A DNA stretch of 64,000 nt, taken from assembly GCF_001426185.1 (NCBI RefSeq), contig NZ_LMRP01000003.1, positions 496,001-560,000 of the forward strand, in the 5' to 3' direction. This document shows, in pieces, positions 36,209 to 44,498 of the stretch. The position numbers and the translations under genes were made by a program. Source of the stretch: Rhodococcus sp. Leaf247. GTDB lineage: Bacteria; Actinomycetota; Actinomycetes; Mycobacteriales; Mycobacteriaceae. The notes under the pieces were generated by a model. It saw only the letters and a list, made by a program, of their open reading frames with translations, did not search any database and was not told the DNA's origin. Numbering within the stretch: the first letter of the stretch is position 1; every line of letters begins with the position of its first letter.

Positions 36209-37053
36209 GTGCGCACACACAGGCCGGTGCGGCGGAGGCAGTGCATCCCCATCGCCTGGTCGCCGACAACATCTCCGTCGGCTACGGCGACCGCATCGTC
36301 ATCGACAGCCTCGACCTCGAGGTGCACACCGGAGTCATCACCACCGTGATCGGGCCGAACGGCTGCGGTAAATCGACGCTGCTCCGCGCGCTGGGCCGTC
36401 TGCTGTCGCCGCGGCAGGGGCAGGTGACTCTCGACGGCAAGGCCATCGGCCACATGAAGACGAAGGACGTGGCCCGCACCCTCGGCGTCCTCCCCCAGTC
36501 GCCCATCGCACCGGAGGGTCTCACCGTCGCCGACCTCGTCGCCCGCGGCAGGCACCCGCACCAGTCGTGGATCCGCCAGTGGTCCCGCGACGACGAGTCC
36601 GAGGTGGCCCGCGCACTCCAGCTCACCGGCATCGAGGATCTGGCCGAGCGTCCCGTGGATCAGCTCTCCGGTGGACAGCGGCAGCGAGCATGGATCTCGA
36701 TGGCGCTCGCGCAGGGGACGGACGTGTTGCTCCTGGACGAGCCCACGACGTACCTCGACCTCGCCCACTCCATCGAGGTGCTCGATCTCGTCGACAGGAT
36801 GCACGACGAGATGGGCAGGACCGTCGTCATGGTCCTGCACGACCTCAATCTCGCCGTCCGCTACAGCGACCGACTCGTCGTCATGCACGAAGGCAGAATC
36901 GTCGCCAGCGGCACGCCGTCCGAGGTCATCTCGGAGGAGATGTTGGCCGACGTGTTCGGCCTGACCGCCGCCGTCATCGACGACCCGGTCTCGGACCGCC
37001 CCCTGATCGTCCCGATCGGCACCCGGCACGTCACCGTTCGATCATCGTCCTGA
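36205..37053 (+). CDS. Siderophore ABC transporter ATPase
   Basis: 282 residues. Walker A GPNGCGKST, signature LSGGQRQRAWISMALAQ, Walker B LLLDEPTTYLDLAH and switch His in VLHDLNLAVRY; FecE/FepC subfamily. It energises import through the two permeases. The binding protein is not in this operon; the IdeR-controlled lipoprotein at 16425-17411 is a candidate. Its 3' end overlaps the convergent MprF-like gene by 23 bases. Confidence 0.94.
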   Translation: MSAHTQAGAAEAVHPHRLVADNISVGYGDRIVIDSLDLEVHTGVITTVIGPNGCGKSTLLRALGRLLSPRQGQVTLDGKAIGHMKTKDVARTLGVLPQSPIAPEGLTVADLVARGRHPHQSWIRQWSRDDESEVARALQLTGIEDLAERPVDQLSGGQRQRAWISMALAQGTDVLLLDEPTTYLDLAHSIEVLDLVDRMHDEMGRTVVMVLHDLNLAVRYSDRLVVMHEGRIVASGTPSEVISEEMLADVFGLTAAVIDDPVSDRPLIVPIGTRHVTVRSSS

Positions 37054-39646
37054 CCAACTTGACGCCCTGCCCGAGGGACACGTCGGGCAGGTAGGCGCGG
37101 CCGATCGCGTTGGCGATGCTGGGCAGGGCCACCGCGTCGGGGAACGTCATGTACATCGGCTCGTACACGGGCTGGAACTTCGACTTGAAGGCCAGCAGCG
37201 ACCGGAACCCGTACACCGGTTCCAGGGTGCGCCCCACGACGTCGAGCAACCGTTCGAGCAGAGCCGACAGGGTCGAGGTCGCCGGCGACTCCTCGGTGGG
37301 GTCGCCCACCTTCGCCAGCGGCGCACCCGACAGGCTCAGGAACTGCGCGCCCTCCTCCTGCAACGACAGGGCGGCCGAGGCGATGAGGAATTCCATCGCC
37401 GGCCGGAAGCCCTCGGACCGTCGACGCATGAAGTCGAGCGTCCATCCCACCACCTCGCCGTCCCGGTAGACCGGCATCCACGACGTGATGCCGTGCACCG
37501 TGCGGTGTTCGTCCACCGCGATGAGGCATCGGACCTGCGGATCGTCCACCTCGTCCAGACCGCCGAGAGTGAACCCCATCTCGGGCATGCCCTTGTCGGC
37601 CACCCACTCCTCGGAGATCGCCGTGATCTGATCGGTGATGGCCAGCGGCGCGGTCGGGAAGCTGATCCACTCGGCTTCCACGCCGGCCTTCTTGGCCCGG
37701 TTGACGGCTGTACGCACATCCTGGAACTTCTTGCCCGTGAAGGCGAGACCGTCGAGAGGGAGCACGGTCTCCTCCCCCACCTGGATGCTCTCCCACCCGA
37801 GCGCGCCGGTGATGGACGCGACGTCGGGAGTCACCGAGTAGAAGCAGGGAGACCAGCCGTTGGCCGACGCGTACTCCGAGAAGCCGACGATGGCCGCCTT
37901 CCGGTCCGCCGGGGGCCCGACCGGATCTCCGGTCGTCAGGGCGATACCGGAGATCACGCGGAACGCGACGTAGCTTCGGCCGTCGCCGGAGAACCAGTAG
38001 CGATTGCCGCTCCACGTCGTCATCCAGGACAACGCGCTGCCGCTGCTCGCCGACAGCACTGCGCGGGCACGCTCGGTCGCATCGGTGTCGACGCCGTACG
38101 CGGGCTTCACGAACGATCCGGCCGTCAACACGATCAACGTCGCCCAGAAGGCGATGCCCGTCCACTCGTACAGGACGGTCGCGAGTCCGCTGTCCGGAAG
38201 GAACGGCGGGTCGAACCACTGCAGCAGGATCGGGGGTACCAGCCGCTGCGGGAAGTCTCCCAGCAGCGCCAGGGCGGACGGACTGCCGTCGAAGCCCCCG
38301 CGCACCAGGGTCCCGACGGCCACGTAGATCACGGCCAACGCCACCGCAGCCGACGCGGTCCCGACCCACACACGGCGATAGGTATCGGCCGGTGCCCGCA
38401 CGTCGAAGTTCTTCCTCGTGACCACCAGCAACGTCAGGACGGCCAGCGGCACCAGGAACGGGACCGCCGTGCGGTACAGCGTCGCATCGCCGACGCCGTA
38501 GTAGAGCGTCTCGCCGTTGTCGAGGTCCGCGAATCTGATGAGGTAGTTGGCCAGCGCGAGGGCGACCAGGACGAACTGGGACAACACCGCGCCGATCCAC
38601 GCGAACCGTCGCCCGCGACGTAGGCCGTCGGCAAGAACGAGCAGATAGAGCGACGGCAGCACGCTGGCGACGGTCGGGCCGACACCGCCGAGGCGTAGGT
38701 CGAGCAGACCGCGTCGGCAATCGGTGGACCCCGGGTCGGCGCCGCAGACCAGGTCGACTTCGTCGACGGTCCACTGCTGACTGCGGAACAGCTCACGCAG
38801 GACAGCGAACGGGCCGACCGCGTTGGGCGAGAACGCCGCGATCATCGGACCGACGGCGCTGGCCGCGACGATCAACGCGACCAGGACGCGACCCTCGCGG
38901 CGCGTACCGGCCAACCTCGACGCGCGGGGAGACTTGCCTACGATCAGCGGTCCGGCGAGCCCGCCCACCAGGACGGATCCCAGTGTCGTGATGTCCGTGA
39001 GGTGGCCACCGAAGAGAGCCATGACCACTGTCAGGGCCACGAGACCCACCCGCACTCGACGACGCCACAAGGTGCCCATGTCGGAGCTGGCCACCATCAG
39101 GGTTCCGAGGATCCAGGCCGTCGGTCCCGAGGTGACACCGAGATGAAGTTGGAAACCCCACCCCTCGTCGAGAAGTTGGCCCAGCGCAGCGAGAGCCAGA
39201 CCGAGCAGTGACCCACCGATCTGCGTCACCAGGACCGCCACGGCGAAGCGCCGGGTGCCCATCCGGTGCTCGACCGGCGCCGCGACGAGAAGGAACAGAA
39301 GCGTGGAGACGACCAGCGCCGCGACTCCGAGAGCGAACAGTCCGGACGTCACCGGGGTCCAGAGTCGAACGTTCTCGATCGGCACTATGCCCACGGCGAT
39401 GTGGTGGTCGAGGAAGCTGCGGTAGCTGCGGGTGGTCAGCGAGATGACGACGACGCCGATCCACATCGCGGCGAGCAGCGTCAGGCTGACGGGCGCACCC
39501 TTCGCGCCGTACGCGACAGTGGAACCGACCCGCGCACCCTGCCGGCGCGTGCGTGCCCACCAGGCGGCGACGTCCGTGCGGACACGGCCGAGGCGGCTCG
39601 GCGCATCGGTGGTGGGGTCGCCGTCGTCCGTGGAGGTCGCGGTCAC
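37031..39646 (-). CDS. MprF/LysX2-like phosphatidylglycerol lysyltransferase with rhomboid-like N-terminus
   Basis: 871 residues. The first ~240 residues hold about six helices with a rhomboid-like arrangement (LWTPVTSGLFALGV, VAVLVTQIGGSLLG, GPTAWILG), followed by a long multi-helix part and, from about residue 530, the DUF2156 catalytic domain (RYWFSGDGRSYVAFRVISGI, GDPVGPPADRK, KKFQDVRTAVNRAKKAG). The catalytic domain transfers an aminoacyl group from tRNA to phosphatidylglycerol, reducing the envelope's negative charge; a separate lysyl-tRNA synthetase domain is not fused. Coupled (ATGA) to the esterase gene upstream. Confidence 0.85.
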   Translation of the reverse strand: MTATSTDDGDPTTDAPSRLGRVRTDVAAWWARTRRQGARVGSTVAYGAKGAPVSLTLLAAMWIGVVVISLTTRSYRSFLDHHIAVGIVPIENVRLWTPVTSGLFALGVAALVVSTLLFLLVAAPVEHRMGTRRFAVAVLVTQIGGSLLGLALAALGQLLDEGWGFQLHLGVTSGPTAWILGTLMVASSDMGTLWRRRVRVGLVALTVVMALFGGHLTDITTLGSVLVGGLAGPLIVGKSPRASRLAGTRREGRVLVALIVAASAVGPMIAAFSPNAVGPFAVLRELFRSQQWTVDEVDLVCGADPGSTDCRRGLLDLRLGGVGPTVASVLPSLYLLVLADGLRRGRRFAWIGAVLSQFVLVALALANYLIRFADLDNGETLYYGVGDATLYRTAVPFLVPLAVLTLLVVTRKNFDVRAPADTYRRVWVGTASAAVALAVIYVAVGTLVRGGFDGSPSALALLGDFPQRLVPPILLQWFDPPFLPDSGLATVLYEWTGIAFWATLIVLTAGSFVKPAYGVDTDATERARAVLSASSGSALSWMTTWSGNRYWFSGDGRSYVAFRVISGIALTTGDPVGPPADRKAAIVGFSEYASANGWSPCFYSVTPDVASITGALGWESIQVGEETVLPLDGLAFTGKKFQDVRTAVNRAKKAGVEAEWISFPTAPLAITDQITAISEEWVADKGMPEMGFTLGGLDEVDDPQVRCLIAVDEHRTVHGITSWMPVYRDGEVVGWTLDFMRRRSEGFRPAMEFLIASAALSLQEEGAQFLSLSGAPLAKVGDPTEESPATSTLSALLERLLDVVGRTLEPVYGFRSLLAFKSKFQPVYEPMYMTFPDAVALPSIANAIGRAYLPDVSLGQGVKLVRTMIER

Positions 39647-40941
39647 GAGGTGAGCCCCAGACGCGTTGCCAACCAGCCGATCTCGAGTTCCAACCCGGCC
39701 GACCAGGTCTCGTAGCTGTGTCCCCCGGGGACCTCCGCGTACTGCACGTTCATACCGGCTTTCTGTGCGGCGGCGAGCAATTGCTGCGCCGACTTCTGGT
39801 AGTCGGGGTCGCTCGCACCGACGACGAAGACGCCGGCGGTGTCGGGGAACTGCGTCGATGCCATCAGGTTCATCGGGTTCACGGCCTCGAACGCGGCTTC
39901 ACTACCTCCGAACGCCGCGTCGAGAGTGCGCTGCTTGTCGCCGAGCGTCGGCTCGAGTTGTCCGGACAGCACCAGGAACGTGGGATAGATCGCCGGGTAG
40001 TTCGTGGCCATCTGCAGCGCGCACGTGCCGCCGTACGAGAGTCCACCGACCGCCCAGTGCTTCGGGTCCGGATCCACCTGCAGCGTGGAGTTCACCCAGG
40101 CCGGCACATCCTTCGACAGATACGTGGCCACATTGCCGAGCGGCGAGTCGACGCACAGAGGATTCGCGATGGTCGACCCGGTGGCGTCGGCGACGACCAC
40201 CACCGGCGCCAGACCCTTGTGCTGTTCCGCGAAGCGATCCATCGTCGACACCAGGCGCCCGCCGGTGAGCCAGTCGTCGGGTGAGCCCGGTTGTCCGGCC
40301 ATCAGGACGAGGACGGGGAGCAGTGGGCGCCGGTCGGTGAAATAGGCCGGCGGCAGGTAGACCTTGGCGTCGCGGGCCGAGAAGCCGGATGCCGTACCGG
40401 GGATCGGCGCGTCCAGGATGCGGCCTCCCGCCGGCATCTCGGCGGGGGCGGTCCACGATGCCTCGAGCGGAGTACCGGTCACAGGATCGGCGGTGCGCCC
40501 GGTCACCTCGTCGACGCCGACCTCCTCGACCGACGAGATGCCCACGGCGGTGCCGACGGTCGGGTAGGCGTCGAAGACGAGGTTGACCTGAGCTGCCGCG
40601 GTCGCGACGACCGCGATGAGCGCGAGGACGGTGATCACCTTGGACCACCACCGTGCTGCGGCGAGCAGGCGAGGAACCGTCAGCAGCAGCCCGAACACTC
40701 CGAGTCCGACCCACACGTAGACGGATATCTCCACCGGATCGGGAAACACGCGCCAGATCTTCTCGATGATCACCCAGGATGCGACGGTCAGTGCTGCGGC
40801 GATCACGAGGGTGATCGGCACGGCACGGGTCAGATGCCGTCGACTGCGGGCGAGAACGAGCCACACCAGACCCAGGACACCGGCCACCGTGACGACGATC
40901 GGAACGGGTCCGCTGACCAACGACGTGTCCAGGATTGCCAC
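39643..40941 (-). CDS. Membrane-anchored antigen-85-like esterase
   Basis: 432 residues. Four hydrophobic segments occupy the first 125 residues; then an exported alpha/beta-hydrolase domain of the esterase-D/antigen-85 type with elbow GGLSYGGTCA, VVGASDPDY and a C-terminal His in PGGHSYETW. In related actinobacteria such four-helix-plus-hydrolase proteins are common beside MprF-like genes; a role in hydrolysing aminoacyl-lipid or mycolyl esters is inference. First gene of the two-gene operon with the MprF-like gene. Confidence 0.85.
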   Translation of the reverse strand: MAILDTSLVSGPVPIVVTVAGVLGLVWLVLARSRRHLTRAVPITLVIAAALTVASWVIIEKIWRVFPDPVEISVYVWVGLGVFGLLLTVPRLLAAARWWSKVITVLALIAVVATAAAQVNLVFDAYPTVGTAVGISSVEEVGVDEVTGRTADPVTGTPLEASWTAPAEMPAGGRILDAPIPGTASGFSARDAKVYLPPAYFTDRRPLLPVLVLMAGQPGSPDDWLTGGRLVSTMDRFAEQHKGLAPVVVVADATGSTIANPLCVDSPLGNVATYLSKDVPAWVNSTLQVDPDPKHWAVGGLSYGGTCALQMATNYPAIYPTFLVLSGQLEPTLGDKQRTLDAAFGGSEAAFEAVNPMNLMASTQFPDTAGVFVVGASDPDYQKSAQQLLAAAQKAGMNVQYAEVPGGHSYETWSAGLELEIGWLATRLGLTS

Positions 40942-41020
40942 GGCGCAACAGTAGCCGCGGCGCCCGTCCGACGGCGCGCGTTGCGAGCGCGCCGCGCCGC
41001 GTTCACGTGCGACGACCCGC

Positions 41021-41037
41021 TGCTACACCCTGTAGTA
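41021..41037. promoter_or_regulatory. BlaI operator
   Basis: TGCTACA and TGTAGTA around three bases match 13 of 14 arm positions of the BlaI/MecI consensus TACTACA-N3-TGTAGTA. It is 36 bases upstream of the BlaI-type gene, fitting autorepression. Confidence 0.85.
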
Positions 41038-41072
41038 CGCATTCGCGTCGGAGGAGACGTATCATTTCCGGA

Positions 41073-41465
41073 ATGGCAGGCCTGGGCGATCTCGAACGAG
41101 CAGTGATGGAACATTTGTGGTCGAGTTCGGAGCCACAGACCGTGCGCCAGGTGCACGAGGCACTCGCGGAGAAGCGCGAGCTCGCCTACACCACGGTGAT
41201 GACCGTGCTGCAGCGTCTGGCGAAGAAGAAGCTCGTCACCCAGCAGCGAGACGACCGCGCCCATCGGTACGCTCCAGTACATGGGCGCGAGGAACTTGTC
41301 GCGAGTCTCATGGTCGACGCTCTCCAACAGGCGGATCGATCCGGAGGCCGCGCTGCTGCGCTCGTGCATTTCGTCGGGCAGGTGGGCGCCGACGAGGCCG
41401 CTGCGCTCCGTGAGGCGCTCGCAGCGCTGGAGAAGCAGGACGACTCCCGACGCGGGACCGTCTGA
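41073..41465 (+). CDS. BlaI/MecI/CopY-family repressor
   Basis: 130 residues from the ATG at 41073. The winged helix (TVRQVHEALAEKRELAYTTV, MTVLQRLAKKKLVTQQRD) and the helical dimerisation tail are typical. It corresponds by position to Rv1846c (BlaI) of M. tuberculosis, which regulates the beta-lactamase gene and respiratory genes. A close operator match lies upstream. It is followed after 45 bases by its likely sensor protease; no beta-lactamase gene is in the window. Confidence 0.92.
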   Translation: MAGLGDLERAVMEHLWSSSEPQTVRQVHEALAEKRELAYTTVMTVLQRLAKKKLVTQQRDDRAHRYAPVHGREELVASLMVDALQQADRSGGRAAALVHFVGQVGADEAAALREALAALEKQDDSRRGTV

Positions 41466-41510
41466 GCGACCAGGCAGGCTCATCACCACTTCGGCACCGA
41501 CGGTGAGGAC

Positions 41511-42464
41511 ATGAACGCACCGACAGCAGTGATCTTCGCGGTACTCGCGTTGATTCTGGCGGGCCCCGTTCCCGCACTGCTGGCCCGCGCCACCTGGCCG
41601 CACCGCACTCCGCGCGCAGCTCTCGTCCTCTGGCAGGCCATCGCGTTGGCCGCCGTGCTCTCCGCCTTCAGTTCGGGGCTGGCCATCGCCAGTCAGCTGC
41701 TCGTTCCCGGGGCGGACGGTCGCCCCACCACCTCCCCCACGGCGGAGATCGACGCTCTCGGACTTCCCGTGTGGATCCTCTACGTTTCGGTGCTCGCCAT
41801 CACCCTCGTCATCGGCGCTCGACTGCTCTGGGCCACGTCCCTGGTGGCCGTGAAGACGAGGCGACGGCGCGCTCGGCACCGCACACTCGTCGACATCCTC
41901 GACCGCAGCGCCGATCAGGTCAGTCCGCACGGCACCGACGTCCGCGTCCTGGAGACTCTCGATCCCATCGCCTACTGCCTGCCCGGGCTCCGGCAACGTG
42001 TCGTCCTGAGCGAAGGCACACTGTCCAACCTGGACGACGACGAGCTCGCCGCCATCCTCACCCACGAGCGGTCGCACCTGCGCGCGCGCCACGACCTGGT
42101 CCTCGAAGCTTTCATGGCCGTCAACCAGGCGTTCCCGTACTTCGTGCGTAGTCGCTCGGCCCTGGGTTCGGTCCAGTTGCTCGTCGAACTTCTCGCGGAC
42201 GACTCCGCGGTCCGCGTCACCGGGCCCCGGCCCCTCGCTCGAGCCCTGGTCGCATGTTCGGGATCCTCGGCTCCGCGAGGTGCGCTTGCGGCGGGTGGTC
42301 CCAGCACGCTGGTCCGTGTCCGCCGCCTCGCCACCCCGGGCTCGACGCCCGGCGTCGCCCCGTTGGCGTACCTGGCGTCGGCCGCCATCCTCGTGGTCCC
42401 GACTATTTACGTCGCCGTGCCGTGGCTGACCGAGCTGAACCGGCTTCTCCAGCACCGACCCTGA
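41511..42464 (+). CDS. M56-family membrane metallopeptidase (BlaR1/MecR1-like)
   Basis: 317 residues. Membrane helices at the N-terminus (VIFAVLALILAGPVPALLA), around residues 90-110 and at the C-terminus flank a cytoplasmic zinc-protease domain with HERSH (HExxH) and the downstream ELLADDSAVR. Unlike staphylococcal BlaR1, it has no penicillin-binding sensor domain after the last helix, as in Rv1845c. It probably cleaves the BlaI-type repressor on an unknown signal. Confidence 0.88.
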   Translation: MNAPTAVIFAVLALILAGPVPALLARATWPHRTPRAALVLWQAIALAAVLSAFSSGLAIASQLLVPGADGRPTTSPTAEIDALGLPVWILYVSVLAITLVIGARLLWATSLVAVKTRRRRARHRTLVDILDRSADQVSPHGTDVRVLETLDPIAYCLPGLRQRVVLSEGTLSNLDDDELAAILTHERSHLRARHDLVLEAFMAVNQAFPYFVRSRSALGSVQLLVELLADDSAVRVTGPRPLARALVACSGSSAPRGALAAGGPSTLVRVRRLATPGSTPGVAPLAYLASAAILVVPTIYVAVPWLTELNRLLQHRP

Positions 42465-42772
42465 CACTCCGTCCCCTGACACCCCGGGAGTCGACTGGCT
42501 CACACGAGTCGGCATGTGGAGCGCCCATCGCGTAGGGTTGACCTCGGTTCATCAGAACCATCCGTTAGTCGATATGGCACAAACTTCGCCGTCGGACAGC
42601 GCGAGTTCATCGAACTCCCGCACCGTACGGACGACAAGACACCTCACATTGCGCCCGAGCTCCGCTTGCGCATCGATGACCAGGTGATGTGTGCCCTGGC
42701 TCGTTACTGCTGCGCGGTGATCATTCGTTGCTGCGTGGCGACGCGCCTGCAACCCCGAGAGGTACCACCGCG
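42465..42772 (+). promoter_or_regulatory. 308-base leader before the DEAD-box helicase gene
   Basis: No supported gene lies here. TTGACC near 42539 is a plausible -35, which would give a 5' untranslated region of about 200 bases. Long leaders are common before cold-shock DEAD-box helicases and often autoregulatory. The open frames crossing it (for example 42516-42776) have no ribosome site and no family sequence. Confidence 0.35.
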
Positions 42773-44434
42773 TTGACCAGCGCTACACCCGTTTCTGATT
42801 CTGCTACCAGCACCACCGGCCCCGTGGCCGAGTCGGTCGACACCACCACCGTCGACGGCACCCCCGAAGGTGCGACCAGCACCGAGACCACGTTCTCCGA
42901 TCTCGGTCTTCCCGCAGCCATCGTTGCGGCACTCGCGAAGAACGGCATCACCGTTCCTTCCCCCATCCAGAAGATGGCCATCACCGACGCACTCGGCGGA
43001 CGTAACGTCCTGGGCCGTGCGCAGACCGGTTCGGGCAAGACCCTCGCCTTCGGTCTCCCCATGCTCACCCGCCTCGCGGAAGCCGGCGTCAAGCCCGCCG
43101 CGAAGCGCCCCCGTGCACTCGTTCTGGTTCCCACCCGTGAGCTCGCCTTCCAGGTGGTCGATTCGCTGCAGTCCTACGCCACGGTGCTCGGACTGAGCGT
43201 CCGTCCCGCTGTCGGCGGCACCCCCTTCGGTCGGCAGGCCGATCAGCTCCGTCGCGGCGTCGACGTTCTCGTCGCCACCCCCGGACGCCTCGGCGACCAC
43301 CTGCGTCAGGGCACCTGCGTCCTTGAGGCAGTGGAGATCACCGCACTCGACGAGGCCGACCAGATGGCCGACATGGGCTTCCTGCCCGAGGTGCGCGACA
43401 TCCTCGGACAGACCGCGAACGGTGGCCAGCGCATGCTGTTCTCCGCCACGCTCGACCGTGAGGTGCAGTCGTTGGTCCGCCAGTTCCTGGCCGACCACGT
43501 GCAGCACTCGACCGGTGACAGCAAGGCTGCCGTCGAGTCGATGGATCACTACATCCTGAACGTCGGCCGCGGTCAGAAGGACATCGTCCTGTCCGAGATC
43601 GCTGCTCGCGAGGGTGGCCGGACCATCATGTTCGCCCGCACCAAGCTCGGCTGCGACGGCATCACCGACCGTCTGCGCGCCGTCGGCATCCACGCCGAGT
43701 CGCTGCACGGCGGCAAGGCGCAGAACCAGCGCACTCGCGTTCTCGATCGTTTCAAGAGCGGTCGCACCCCGGTGCTCGTCGCCACGGACGTCGCTGCACG
43801 CGGCATCCACGTCGACGGCATCGACCTGGTCGTCCACGTCGATCCGCCCGCGGATCACAAGGACTACATGCACCGCGCCGGCCGTACGGCTCGCGCCGGC
43901 GCTGCGGGCACCGTCGTCGCCATCGCGCTGCCCAACCAGCGACGCATCATCAGCCGCCTGACCGGTCAGGCCGGCGTCAAGGTCAAGTCCGTCGACGTCT
44001 CCCCCGGTTCGGCCGAACTCGGCTCGATCACCGGCGCCAAGGCGCCGTCCGGCGAGCCGGTGCGCGAGGCACCGCGTCGCGAGCGTCCGAGCGGCCCGTC
44101 GCGTTTCGGCGCATCGGGTTCACCTCGTACGGGTGGCTACCGCGGCGGCGACTCCGGTGGTTACCGGGGCCGTGACGAGAACCGCACCGGCGGCTACCGC
44201 GGCGGCGAATCGAGCGGTGGCTACAAGGGCCGCGACGAGAACCGCACCGGCGGCTACCGCGGCGGCGAGTCCAGCGGTGGTGGCTACAAGGGCCGCGACG
44301 AGAACCGTACCGGCGGCTACCGCGGCGGCGAGTCCAGTGGCGGCTACCGCGGACGCGACGAGAACCGTTCGGGCGCAACGGATTCACGCTCCGGCGGCTT
44401 CCGCAGCCGCGCTGCGGGCACCGCGCGCGACTGA
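42773..44434 (+). CDS. DEAD-box RNA helicase with RGG-like repeat tail
   Basis: 553 residues from TTG 42773, preceded by GAGAGG; GTG 42689 is an alternative. After a Ser/Thr-rich lead comes the helicase core: Q motif SPIQKMAI, motif I AQTGSGKT, PTRELAFQ, DEAD variant LDEADQM, SATLD, and HRAGRTARAG. The C-terminal ~120 residues are a glycine-arginine-tyrosine repeat, likely RNA-binding and disordered. RhlE-like; acts in RNA unwinding and possibly cold adaptation. It sits between the homologues of Rv1845c and gnd, where M. tuberculosis has no helicase. Confidence 0.9.
   Translation: MTSATPVSDSATSTTGPVAESVDTTTVDGTPEGATSTETTFSDLGLPAAIVAALAKNGITVPSPIQKMAITDALGGRNVLGRAQTGSGKTLAFGLPMLTRLAEAGVKPAAKRPRALVLVPTRELAFQVVDSLQSYATVLGLSVRPAVGGTPFGRQADQLRRGVDVLVATPGRLGDHLRQGTCVLEAVEITALDEADQMADMGFLPEVRDILGQTANGGQRMLFSATLDREVQSLVRQFLADHVQHSTGDSKAAVESMDHYILNVGRGQKDIVLSEIAAREGGRTIMFARTKLGCDGITDRLRAVGIHAESLHGGKAQNQRTRVLDRFKSGRTPVLVATDVAARGIHVDGIDLVVHVDPPADHKDYMHRAGRTARAGAAGTVVAIALPNQRRIISRLTGQAGVKVKSVDVSPGSAELGSITGAKAPSGEPVREAPRRERPSGPSRFGASGSPRTGGYRGGDSGGYRGRDENRTGGYRGGESSGGYKGRDENRTGGYRGGESSGGGYKGRDENRTGGYRGGESSGGYRGRDENRSGATDSRSGGFRSRAAGTARD
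44131..44373 (+). repeat. Tandem coding repeat in the helicase tail
   Basis: About four copies of a ~63-base unit encode a ~21-residue Gly-Tyr-Arg/Lys-Gly-Arg-Asp-Glu-Asn-Arg module followed by Gly-Gly-Tyr-Arg-Gly-Gly-Glu-Ser-Ser. Copies are nearly identical in DNA, so copy number is likely to vary between strains by slippage or recombination. Lengths differ slightly (SSGG versus SSGGG). Confidence 0.9.
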
Positions 44435-44452
44435 CAGCTACACCCTCCTTGT

Positions 44453-44480
44453 CCGGCCCCGACTTTCGCGTCGGGGCCGG
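44453..44480 (+). terminator. Hairpin terminator after the helicase gene
   Basis: CCGGCCCCGAC (44453-44463) and GTCGGGGCCGG (44470-44480) form a perfect 11-bp stem with a 6-base loop, 18 bases after the helicase stop and 18 before the gnd ATG. No T-run; likely an I-shaped terminator isolating gnd. Confidence 0.7.
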
Positions 44481-44498
44481 GCAGGGAAAGCTGGGGGA

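Noticed and set aside
42516-42776. 86-codon plus-strand frame before the helicase gene
   Set aside because: No ribosome site, no family sequence, and it lies in a plausible 5' leader; treated as untranslated.
44133-44498. N-terminal extension of 6-phosphogluconate dehydrogenase
   Set aside because: It is the helicase repeat read in another frame and crosses a terminator hairpin; the ATG at 44499 has the ribosome site and the Rossmann start.
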